From positions 1-7,303 of the forward strand of contig JAOPZO010000017.1 of NCBI GenBank assembly GCA_025964065.1: a stretch of DNA of 7,303 bases, read 5' to 3'. The translations under genes and the position numbers were made by a program. The notes beneath the pieces are model-generated. The model made no database searches and had not been told where the DNA came from. It saw nothing but the letters and a program-made list of their open reading frames with translations. Origin of the DNA: Solirubrobacterales bacterium (GTDB taxonomy: Bacteria; Actinomycetota; Thermoleophilia; Solirubrobacterales; Solirubrobacteraceae). Within the stretch, counting starts at the first letter, position 1. Every line of letters starts with the position of its first letter. This document shows, in pieces, positions 1 to 5,483 of this stretch.

Positions 1-627
1 CACGAGCGCCGGGTGGAGCTCCTCCGCGCGCGTCACGACGAAGCCGATGGCGGCGGTCCGCCCGCGCGGGCGCAGCGACAGCGCGCGCTGCTGGGCCTGG
101 GTGACGCCGCCGAGGCCGAAGAGCACCCGGCCGAGCATCACGCCGCCCGGGTGGCGGATCACGGCGGTCGGCAGGCCGATGTACTTCCCGCTGAGCCCCG
201 CCGCGGCGACGAGCACGAGGCGCTCCACCCGCTCGGGGAACGAGAGGGCGAGCTCCGAGGCCACGAAGCCGCCCATGGAGTTGCCCACGACGCACGCGGC
301 GCCGATCCCGAGCGCCTCGCAGACGGCGTCGACCGTGCGGCCGTAGCCCTCCATGGAGACCACGTCGGGCATGGGCGAGCGGCCGAAGCCCGGCAGGTCG
401 AGCGCGACGCAGCGGTGCGTGCCCATGAACGCCGGGAGCTGCTCGAGCCAGTGCTGCCAGCAGGCCGAGTGCCCGTGGACGAAGAGCAGGACGGGCGCCT
501 CGCGCGGCCCGACGTCGATGACGTTCACGGGGCGCCCGCGGGCCATCACCCAGCGCTGGTGCTCGCGCCAGTCGACGTCGAGCCAGGCGGGCCGGGGGCC
601 CGAGCCGTACCGGTCCAATCCGCTCAT
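1..627 (-). CDS. Alpha/beta hydrolase, 3' end cut by window edge
   Basis: The first 209 codons are present, from ATG at 627-625 reading left and open to base 1. What is seen: a strand ending in the oxyanion-hole motif HGHSACWQHW (residues 51-60), then DLPGFGRSP (77-85), then the nucleophile elbow GNSMGG with Ser117, followed by PERVERLVLV (131-140). This is the order of the alpha/beta hydrolase fold. A G-N-S-M-G-G elbow is common in meta-cleavage-product hydrolases (BphD/XylF-like) and in esterases and haloperoxidase-like members, so the substrate cannot be named. The catalytic acid and His would lie beyond the window edge. There is no signal peptide, so it is probably cytosolic. It lies 25 bp downstream of the transporter gene on the same strand, but a -10-like box 7 bases before the ATG suggests it can also be transcribed alone. 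No Shine-Dalgarno is visible. Confidence 0.9.
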   Translation of the reverse strand, partial: MSGLDRYGSGPRPAWLDVDWREHQRWVMARGRPVNVIDVGPREAPVLLFVHGHSACWQHWLEQLPAFMGTHRCVALDLPGFGRSPMPDVVSMEGYGRTVDAVCEALGIGAACVVGNSMGGFVASELALSFPERVERLVLVAAAGLSGKYIGLPTAVIRHPGGVMLGRVLFGLGGVTQAQQRALSLRPRGRTAAIGFVVTRAEELHPALV

Positions 628-634
628 GTGCAGG

Positions 635-640
635 ACCGTA
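635..640 (-). promoter_or_regulatory. Candidate -10 box for a leaderless hydrolase mRNA
   Basis: The minus strand reads TACGGT, then 7 bases, then the hydrolase ATG. TAnnnT is the actinobacterial -10 pattern, and a gap of 5-7 bases would put the transcript start on the start codon. No convincing -35 box is seen. The site lies in the 25-bp gap between the transporter stop and the hydrolase start, so it would be an internal promoter. Confidence 0.45.
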
Positions 641-652
641 CACAGCCCGCGG

Positions 653-2242
653 TCAGGCCGCGGCGACGGGCCGCGCGGCCTCGGCGGGCGCCCCGACGAG
701 CTGCCCGCCCGGGCAGTCCGCACTATGCAGGTCCTCCCGCGGCGGGTTGCGGATCCCGAGCAGCCCGACGAGCCCGCCGGCGGCCAGGAGCGCGGCCGCG
801 ATCCCCATGCCGACCCGGAACGCGTCGATGGCCGCGGCCTGCGTGGCCTCGACCACCACGGTGCGCTCGGCGGCGGGGAGATCGGCGGGATCCGGCACGT
901 CGAGCGCCCGGGCCTTCGCGTCGGCCACGGCCGCCTGCGCCGTGGGCGAGAGCGGGGTCCCCGCGAGCCGCTCGTCGACTCCGGAGGCGTAGGAGGCCGC
1001 GAGCGCGGCGCCGACCGCGGCGGTCGCCAGGAGGCCGGCGGTGCGCGCCACGGCGTTGTTCACCGCGGAGGCGATCCCCGCGTTGGACTCGTCGGCGTCC
1101 GCGAGCACCGCCGCCGTGAGCGGCGCGACCGTGATCGCGATCCCGAGCGAGAAGAGCGCGAGCGCCGGCAGCAGGTCGGTGAGGAACGAGACCTCCGTGT
1201 CGAGCCGGAGCATCGCCAGGAAGCCCGCGGCCACGACGAACGGCCCGAGCCCCATGAAGAGCCGCGGGCCGTGGCGGTCGGCCAGCACGCCGAAGCGTCG
1301 CGAGAGCACGAACATCACGCCGGTCGGCACGAGGCCGGTCGTTCCCGCCCCGAGCGCCGACCAGCCCGCGACCTGCTGCAGGAACAGGCCGACGAAGAAC
1401 CCGAAGACCGCCAGGCCGCCGTACATGGACAGGGTCTCGACGTTCCCCCAGCGGAAGTTCGGCCGGGCGAAGAGGGCGAGCGGCAGCATGGGCTCCCGGG
1501 TGCGCGCCTCGTGGAGCAGGAAGGCGGCGAACAGCGCGATCCCGCCCACGAGCGGGACGAGCACCAGGGGGCTTCCCCAGCCGTCCTGGGGCTGCTGGAT
1601 GAGCGCGAACGTCGGGCCGGCGAGCCCCAGCGCGCAGAGGACGGCCCCGCGGACGTCGACGTGCGGGCGCGGGCCGCCCGGCGCCCGGCCGCCCTCGGGA
1701 ACGAAGCGCGCGGCCAGGAAGAGCGTCGCGATGACGATGGGCACGTTGATCGCGAAGACGACCCGCCACGACGCGGCGTCGACGAGCTGGCCGCCGAGCA
1801 GCGGCCCGACGAGCATCCCGATGCCGCCCCACGCGGTCCACGTGCCGATCGCGCGCCCGCGCTCCGGCGGCGGGAAGACGGCGATGAGGATCGCGAGCGC
1901 GGCCGGGGTCAGCAGCGCGCCCGAGACGCCCTGCAGGGCGCGGGCGGCCACGAGCACCTCGATGCTCGGGGCCACCGCGCAGAGGATGCTCGTCACGCCG
2001 AACGCAGCGACGCCGAGCGTGAAGACCCGGCGCTCCCCGAAGAGGTCGGCGAGCGAGCCCGAGACGAGGATGAGCGCCGCGAGCGTCAGGAGGTACGCGT
2101 TGGCGACCCACTGCTGGCCGGCGAGGCCGCCGCCGAGGTCGTCGCCGATCGCCGGGAGCGCCACGTTGACGACCGTGGCGTCGACGGACACGACGGTCGA
2201 CCCGAGGACGGCGGCGACGAGCGCGCCCTGCTTGACGTCCAT
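653..2242 (-). CDS. MFS drug/H+ antiporter, DHA2 (14-TM, EmrB/QacA) type
   Basis: A 529-residue inner-membrane transporter, expected to export hydrophobic or cationic compounds in exchange for protons. Family motifs are visible in order: DATVVNVALP (21-30) in helix 1, which is the DHA2 signature; motif A GSLADLFGERR (62-72) in the first cytoplasmic loop; motif B RALQGVSGALLTP (101-113); motif C GPLLGG (146-151) in helix 5; and SWRVVFAINVP (158-168). The rest alternates hydrophobic segments and short loops to about residue 500, consistent with 14 helices and the usual length of this family. A short hydrophilic tail ends in PVAAA. The substrate is unknown. The start ATG has no Shine-Dalgarno, but TAGCGT stands 6 bases upstream, suggesting a leaderless mRNA. 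The hydrolase gene follows 25 bp after the stop and could act on an exported compound, which is speculation from position only. Confidence 0.93.
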   Translation of the reverse strand: MDVKQGALVAAVLGSTVVSVDATVVNVALPAIGDDLGGGLAGQQWVANAYLLTLAALILVSGSLADLFGERRVFTLGVAAFGVTSILCAVAPSIEVLVAARALQGVSGALLTPAALAILIAVFPPPERGRAIGTWTAWGGIGMLVGPLLGGQLVDAASWRVVFAINVPIVIATLFLAARFVPEGGRAPGGPRPHVDVRGAVLCALGLAGPTFALIQQPQDGWGSPLVLVPLVGGIALFAAFLLHEARTREPMLPLALFARPNFRWGNVETLSMYGGLAVFGFFVGLFLQQVAGWSALGAGTTGLVPTGVMFVLSRRFGVLADRHGPRLFMGLGPFVVAAGFLAMLRLDTEVSFLTDLLPALALFSLGIAITVAPLTAAVLADADESNAGIASAVNNAVARTAGLLATAAVGAALAASYASGVDERLAGTPLSPTAQAAVADAKARALDVPDPADLPAAERTVVVEATQAAAIDAFRVGMGIAAALLAAGGLVGLLGIRNPPREDLHSADCPGGQLVGAPAEAARPVAAA

Positions 2243-2248
2243 GCGCCG

Positions 2249-2254
2249 ACGCTA
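2249..2254 (-). promoter_or_regulatory. Candidate -10 box for a leaderless transporter mRNA
   Basis: The minus strand reads TAGCGT, 6 bases, then the ATG of the transporter. The spacing is identical to that before the cupredoxin gene (TACTCT, 6 bases, ATG). No purine-rich ribosome site precedes the ATG. No clear -35 element was found. Confidence 0.5.
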
Positions 2255-2332
2255 CAGCTCGGCCACCACGAGCCGGTACCCCGCGTCGATCTCCTCCTCC
2301 GCGAGCAGCGCGGGGTAGCGCCTGCCAGGCAC
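2252..2332 (-). other. Possible 26-aa ORF or decayed gene end upstream of the transporter
   Basis: From a GTG at 2332-2330 the minus strand reads 26 codons to TAG at 2254-2252, 9 bp before the transporter ATG. The product would end in RRYPALLAEEEIDAGYRLVV followed by AEL: acidic, helix-like, with normal GC-rich codon use. The frame stays open upstream to a TAG near 2416 but has no ATG, and no good ribosome site precedes the GTG. It could be a short leader peptide, the remnant of a lost gene, or chance. The stop codon also forms part of the candidate -10 box TAGCGT, which argues against active translation. Confidence 0.15.
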
Positions 2333-2386
2333 CCCGCCCGCGGTCCGCCGCCGGGCGCTGGGGGAGCTGCCATGCCGCCGGGCCCA

Positions 2387-2400
2387 CCGGGCGCGCCCGG
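2387..2400. repeat. 14-bp perfect GC palindrome between divergent genes
   Basis: CCGGGCGCGCCCGG is a perfect palindrome lying about 15 bp upstream of the SCO1 candidate -10 box and between two divergently transcribed genes, where an operator would be expected. In DNA this GC-rich, GC-only palindromes arise readily by chance, so a regulatory role is only a suggestion. Confidence 0.25.
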
Positions 2401-2414
2401 AGCCGGGCGGGTCC

Positions 2415-2420
2415 TACCCT
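2415..2420 (+). promoter_or_regulatory. Candidate -10 box for a leaderless SCO1 mRNA
   Basis: TACCCT is followed by 5 bases and then GTG at 2426 (8 bases to the alternative GTG at 2429). No Shine-Dalgarno precedes these GTG codons. This supports a short, leaderless SCO1 start rather than the in-frame ATG at 2372. If the ATG were used, this box would lie inside the coding sequence. Confidence 0.45.
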
Positions 2421-2425
2421 GCCCG

Positions 2426-3073
2426 GTGGTGCTCGCCCGTCTGCAGCTCACCCTCGCCGCGCTCCTCGGCCTCCTCGCGCTCGCGCTCGGCGGCGTCCTG
2501 CTCTTCGGGGGCGACGAGGGCACGGGCGCCCGCGCGCCGTTCACGGTCGGCTCCTCGGGCTTCGCGGGCGCCGTCAGCCCGCCCGGCGCGCGCGCCGTCG
2601 ACTTCCGCCTGCAGGACCAGGACGGCGGGCCGGCGACGCTCGGCGAGGCGCAGGGGCGCGTGCGGGTGCTGACGTTCCTCTACACGACGTGCGAGGACAC
2701 CTGCCCCATCGCCGCGTCGCAGATCCTCGGGGCGCTGGAGGAGCTCGGGCCCGAGGGCGAGGACGTCGCCGCGCTCGCCGTCTCCGTCGACCCCGCCAAC
2801 GACACGGCGGCCCGGGCCCGGAAGTTCCTCCTCGGTCGCCGGCTCACGGGGCGCATGGACTTCGCGCTGGGCCGGGAGGCGCAGCTCCGGCCGGTCTGGG
2901 AGGCCTACGGCATCCAGCCGCAGGGCGTCGACGACGGCGGCGCGGCGTTCGACCACTCCGCCCGGGTCGAGCTCATCGACAAGCGCGGTTTCCGGCGTGT
3001 CGGCTTCCCGCTCGACCAGCTGAACCCGGACGCGCTCGCGCACGACATCCGCAAGCTGCAGGCGGAGACCTAG
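2426..3073 (+). CDS. SCO1/SenC family copper chaperone for cytochrome c oxidase
   Basis: A 215-residue membrane-anchored protein of the SCO1/SenC/PrrC family, which binds copper and delivers it to, or reduces, the CuA site of cytochrome c oxidase. What is seen: an N-terminal hydrophobic helix at about 7-27 with a thioredoxin-fold domain facing outward; a start of the fold at AVDFRLQDQDG (57-67); the copper motif TTCEDTCP with Cys89 and Cys93 (CxxxC); LAVSVDPANDT (117-127), the family's VDP strand; and DHSARVELID with the third copper ligand, His177. All three ligands are intact. Start choice: tandem GTG codons at 2426 and 2429 follow a TAnnnT box without a ribosome site. An in-frame ATG at 2372, preceded by GGGGGAG at 5 bases, would add 18 Pro/Gly-rich residues and is the main alternative. 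The gene converges on the copper-like operon, and its stop codon overlaps the stop of the 78-aa gene. Confidence 0.9.
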   Translation: MVLARLQLTLAALLGLLALALGGVLLFGGDEGTGARAPFTVGSSGFAGAVSPPGARAVDFRLQDQDGGPATLGEAQGRVRVLTFLYTTCEDTCPIAASQILGALEELGPEGEDVAALAVSVDPANDTAARARKFLLGRRLTGRMDFALGREAQLRPVWEAYGIQPQGVDDGGAAFDHSARVELIDKRGFRRVGFPLDQLNPDALAHDIRKLQAET

Positions 3074-3306
3074 GCCCGGAGGAGCAGGCCCTCGAGCGCG
3101 GCGTCGGCCTGGTCCTCGGCGGCGAGGTAGGCCGCGTGCGCCAGGCGACCCGGCGACGCCGACCACGAGGCGTAGGCCCGGCGCGCCTCCCGCACCGCGG
3201 TGCGCCAGACGGCGAGCGGGAGGTCGTCCTCCCCGGCGCGGACGACGATGACCTCGCGGGTGTCGACCAGCGGGTCGAGCAGCGGGTGGAGGTCCTTGGT
3301 CGTCAT
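3070..3306 (-). CDS. Small soluble protein of unknown function, 78 aa
   Basis: I do not recognise a named family. The protein has no signal peptide or membrane segment and looks mostly helical and acidic. Aromatic and alanine positions cluster in ARRAYASWSASPGRLAHAAY (residues 38-57), followed by AAEDQADAALEGLL near the C-terminus, a style I recall from uncharacterised actinobacterial proteins. Start choice: ATG at 3306-3304 is taken here, but GGGAAGG (3324-3318) lies 11 bases from it and only 5 bases from an in-frame TTG at 3312, so an 80-aa form beginning MAMTTK is quite possible. It follows the 48-aa gene by about 50 bp on the same strand and may close that operon. Its stop lies inside the CTAG it shares with the SCO1 stop. 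Confidence 0.75.
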   Translation of the reverse strand: MTTKDLHPLLDPLVDTREVIVVRAGEDDLPLAVWRTAVREARRAYASWSASPGRLAHAAYLAAEDQADAALEGLLLRA

Positions 3307-3358
3307 CGCCAAGCGAGCCTTCCCAACCGTCGGCGAGCACAACCTCCCGCGCGCCGGG

Positions 3359-3505
3359 TCAGGCGTGCTCGTCGCGTCCGCCGCCTGCCGCCGGTCCGCG
3401 GCGCTTCTCGCGCCGCCCGGCGAGGGCGAGCCAGCCGGCGACGAGGACCACCGGGGCGACGTACAGGAGCTCGGCGTACCAGTGGCCGACGTGCGCGAGG
3501 CTCAC
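3359..3505 (-). CDS. 48-aa single-helix membrane protein, third gene of the cupredoxin operon
   Basis: From GTG at 3505-3503 to TGA at 3361-3359. Three things support it as a real gene: the GTG overlaps the TGA of the 472-aa gene as GTGA; GGAGG (3514-3510) lies 4 bases upstream of the GTG; and the product is a sensible small membrane protein. The start is MSLAHVGHWY, a hydrophobic helix runs at about residues 12-29, and then a strongly basic stretch RREKRR (31-36) leads to a short polar tail ending DEHA. The positive-inside rule puts the C-terminus in the cytoplasm and the His5/His8 pair outside. By size and shape it resembles accessory peptides such as CcmD or the small subunits of terminal oxidases, but no homology is claimed. 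It probably associates with the preceding polytopic protein. Confidence 0.78.
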   Translation of the reverse strand: MSLAHVGHWYAELLYVAPVVLVAGWLALAGRREKRRGPAAGGGRDEHA

Positions 3506-4920
3506 GCGGCCTCCGCGCTGAGGAGCCAGAGCCCGAGGCAGGTGAAGGCGACCATCACCGTGAGCATCCAGTACTGGGAGCGCGTCGCGTCCCGGGCGTT
3601 CTCGTACAGGGTGAGCGCGCGGTCGTGGGCGAGCACGAGGCCGGCGACGTGCCCGAGCACGAGCGCCCCGACCTGGACGTACCAGATGGTGTTCGCCGAG
3701 ACGACGCCGTAGTCGATCGTCCTGTTCGCGGTGCCCAGCAGGTCGGAGCCCTCGCCGAGCGGGTCCGAGGCGAGGTAGCCGATCGCCTGCCCCTGGACCG
3801 CGAGGTAGGAGAAGTAGTGCGCGACGACGTAGGCCAGGGCGATCGGGAGCAGCGAGTGCGCGAAGCGGCGCGCGAGCTCGCCGGTGGCGAGGCGGGTGTC
3901 AACGGAGTGCATCCCGCGGGCCCCGAGGCGGTAGAGCCCGGCGACGAGCCCGACGACCGCGAGGAGGCCGAGCGTGAACGCGAGCTCCAGCGCGCTCTGC
4001 TGCCCGAACCCGACGTCCTGGAGCACGCCCTGCAGGTCGGGCGCGAGGTCGTTCCAGGTCGGGCCCTGGGAGAAGCCGTCGAAGCTCGTCGTCCCGATGA
4101 GGACCACGAGCACCGCGACGGTGCCCGGGACGGCGGCGACGCCGGTCGTGCCGGAGAGGACGGGGCGCGCCCAGAGCTGCCGGCCGCGCCAGTCGAGCAC
4201 GCCGATGCGGCCCAGCAGGCCGTAGTAGACGCCGAACGCGTCGCCGTTGCGGGACCAGGCCTCGACGCCGTAGAGGCTCATGCCGAGCAGCTGCGCCCCC
4301 GCGTACAGGAGCGCCGCGACCGCCACCGTGCTCGGGTCCTCGGCGTTCGAGTGCACGAGCTCGAGCCAGGCGAAGGCGAGCAGCCCGAGCGCGGCGGGCC
4401 AGCGGCCCAGGCGGGCGGGGTACGGCAGCGGCGCGGGAAGCCTGCCGCCCGCGACGCGCTTGCCGAGCCAGCCCACCGCGCGACCCGTGGCGCGCCATGG
4501 GTTGAAGGCGCGGAAGACGTCGCCGAAGAGCAGGCTCACGAACGCGAGGCCGACCCAGAAGAGGACGTAGACGGCGGTGGGCGCGAGGTTCGCGGTCGGC
4601 GTCTGCGTGCCCGCGAGGCCGGCGTAGACGACGAGCACGAAGAGCGCGATGCCGATCGCGCCGGCGACCGGGACCGCGGCTCGCGGCACGGTCAGAAGCC
4701 TCCGGCCCTCGGCCTGCTCCTCGAGGCGCGGCTTGGGCCACAGCACGGCGAGCCCGACGAAGGAGGCGACGAGGACCGCGAAGGCGGCCCAGACGAAGAG
4801 GAGCCGGGGGATCGGGAGGTCCTGCCGCCCGACGAACCCGTGGGCGCTCGCGAGCGCGGGGAACGCTGCGGTCAGCGCGACCGCGAGCGCGGCCGTCAGC
4901 CCTGCGGTGCGGCGCGTCAC
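3502..4920 (-). CDS. Polytopic membrane protein of unknown function, 472 aa, mature N-terminal His
   Basis: An integral membrane protein with about ten helices after an N-terminal signal-like segment (roughly 41-61, 82-103, 115-133, 175-190, 197-215, 262-278, 310-330, 353-373, 412-431, 449-467). Residues 5-26 look like a cleavable signal ending in ALASA, which would leave His27 as the first mature residue, followed by GFVGRQDLPIP. Other striking features are RAFNPWR (137-143), His368 in VAHYFSYL, YLASDPLGEG (382-391), IWYVQV (412-417) and GHVAGLVLAHDRAL (423-436), so several His lie in or near membrane segments. I recall this pattern from a widespread uncharacterised actinobacterial family, sometimes labelled fenitrothion hydrolase in databases; I cannot verify that label and would not transfer it. 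Start: GTG at 4920 overlaps the TGA of the cupredoxin gene as GTGA, with no separate ribosome site, so translational coupling is likely. Context suggests a copper or respiratory role. Confidence 0.9.
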   Translation of the reverse strand: MTRRTAGLTAALAVALTAAFPALASAHGFVGRQDLPIPRLLFVWAAFAVLVASFVGLAVLWPKPRLEEQAEGRRLLTVPRAAVPVAGAIGIALFVLVVYAGLAGTQTPTANLAPTAVYVLFWVGLAFVSLLFGDVFRAFNPWRATGRAVGWLGKRVAGGRLPAPLPYPARLGRWPAALGLLAFAWLELVHSNAEDPSTVAVAALLYAGAQLLGMSLYGVEAWSRNGDAFGVYYGLLGRIGVLDWRGRQLWARPVLSGTTGVAAVPGTVAVLVVLIGTTSFDGFSQGPTWNDLAPDLQGVLQDVGFGQQSALELAFTLGLLAVVGLVAGLYRLGARGMHSVDTRLATGELARRFAHSLLPIALAYVVAHYFSYLAVQGQAIGYLASDPLGEGSDLLGTANRTIDYGVVSANTIWYVQVGALVLGHVAGLVLAHDRALTLYENARDATRSQYWMLTVMVAFTCLGLWLLSAEAA

Positions 4921-5381
4921 GGCTGGATCTCGAGCGCGGCGACCTGCGTGCCCGTGTCGTGCATCTCGACCTCGTAGATCCCGTCGAAGCGGGCCTTGAA
5001 GGCGATGGTGACGCTGCCGCCCGCCTTCACGTCGGCGTACTCGTCGAAGCCGTGGACGTGGATCTCGTCGTCGACGTCGGAGCGGACCTTGAAGCGGACC
5101 TGCTCGCCCTTCTCGAACTCGAGCTGCTGCACGCCGCCCTTCGGCTTCCCGTTGGCGAACTCGACGACGGGCACCTCGGGCTCCGGGGGCGGCGTCGGCT
5201 CGGGCGCGGCGGTCGCGGTGGAGGCCGCCGGGGCCTCGACGGTGTTGGCGGGAGCGACCGTCGCCTGGGTCGTGGTGCCCCCGGCGCTCGTGCTCTCGCC
5301 GTCGTCCCCGCCCGCCTGCGCAAGCACGAAGCCGGCCGCGAGGACGGCGACCGCGATGACCACGATGACGGTGTTGCGCAT
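4917..5381 (-). CDS. Exported cupredoxin-fold protein without cysteine, 154 aa
   Basis: Layout: hydrophobic segment at 4-22 (membrane anchor, or signal with a possible cut after AQA), a flexible Thr/Ala/Pro/Glu-rich linker at about 24-70, then a beta-rich domain at 71-154. The domain matches the cupredoxin_1 style: GEQVRFKVRSD (92-102), EIHVHGFDEY (106-115), KAGGSVTIAFKA (119-130), GIYEVEMHD (134-142) and a last strand ending ALEIQP. The protein contains no cysteine, so a normal type 1 blue-copper site (His-Cys-His-Met) cannot form. His108, His110, Met140 and His141 remain as possible metal ligands. It is the first gene of a coupled operon with the 472-aa and 48-aa membrane proteins and lies near SCO1. 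A role in copper binding or as a structural partner outside the membrane is inferred, not shown. The ATG lacks a ribosome site but has TACTCT 6 bases upstream. Confidence 0.9.
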   Translation of the reverse strand: MRNTVIVVIAVAVLAAGFVLAQAGGDDGESTSAGGTTTQATVAPANTVEAPAASTATAAPEPTPPPEPEVPVVEFANGKPKGGVQQLEFEKGEQVRFKVRSDVDDEIHVHGFDEYADVKAGGSVTIAFKARFDGIYEVEMHDTGTQVAALEIQP

Positions 5382-5387
5382 CGCTCA

Positions 5388-5393
5388 AGAGTA
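5388..5393 (-). promoter_or_regulatory. Candidate -10 box for the leaderless cupredoxin operon
   Basis: The minus strand reads TACTCT, then TGAGCG, then the ATG of the cupredoxin gene. The 6-base gap puts the expected transcript start on the A of ATG. No Shine-Dalgarno and no clear -35 box are present. The site lies between the terminator of the upstream gene and this operon, as expected for an operon promoter. Confidence 0.55.
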
Positions 5394-5427
5394 GAGCGGG
5401 GGCCCCGCCGGGCACCCCGCCACGCAA

Positions 5428-5455
5428 GAGGGGCGGGCCGTGTGGCCCGCCCCTC
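5428..5455 (-). terminator. 12-bp GC stem-loop terminator after the secreted-protein gene
   Basis: GAGGGGCGGGCC (5428-5439) pairs perfectly with GGCCCGCCCCTC (5444-5455) around a 4-base loop. On the minus strand it begins 28 bases after the stop of the secreted-protein gene and is followed by TTGCGT, so it lacks a real U tract. Tail-poor hairpins of this kind are common as terminators in high-GC actinobacteria. It separates that gene from the cupredoxin operon. Confidence 0.82.
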
Positions 5456-5483
5456 GAGAGCACTGCGTCCTTCTAGACCGCCC

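Noticed and set aside
13..1119. A 368-codon plus-strand frame at the left edge
   Set aside because: It is antisense to the alpha/beta hydrolase and the transporter, with Arg/Pro/Ala low-complexity translation and no domain.
353..3073. A 906-codon plus-strand reading frame across the transporter region
   Set aside because: Only its last 215 codons (SCO1) are real. The rest is antisense to the transporter and is low-complexity Arg/Glu/Asp/Gly sequence typical of the opposite strand of GC-rich genes.
2414..3340. A 308-codon minus-strand frame opposite SCO1
   Set aside because: It is an Arg/Glu/Ala-rich antisense frame. SCO1 on the plus strand has intact copper ligands and fold motifs.
3502..4920. 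Calling the membrane protein a fenitrothion hydrolase
   Set aside because: I recall this database label on similar proteins, but I see no hydrolase motif or catalytic residues and cannot verify the homology.
2689..4977. A 762-codon plus-strand reading frame
   Set aside because: It overlaps SCO1 in another frame and runs antisense to the membrane-protein gene. The translation is charged low-complexity sequence with no domain, while the minus strand has clear membrane segments and motifs.
4917..5381. Calling the cupredoxin protein a plastocyanin/azurin-type electron carrier
   Set aside because: The protein has no cysteine, so the blue-copper site cannot form.
4921..5463. N-terminal 181-residue extension of the 472-aa membrane protein
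   Set aside because: It overlaps the cupredoxin gene in another frame, crosses the terminator stem and is Arg/Gly low-complexity sequence. The GTG at 4920 with GTGA overlap and a signal-like N-terminus is the better start.
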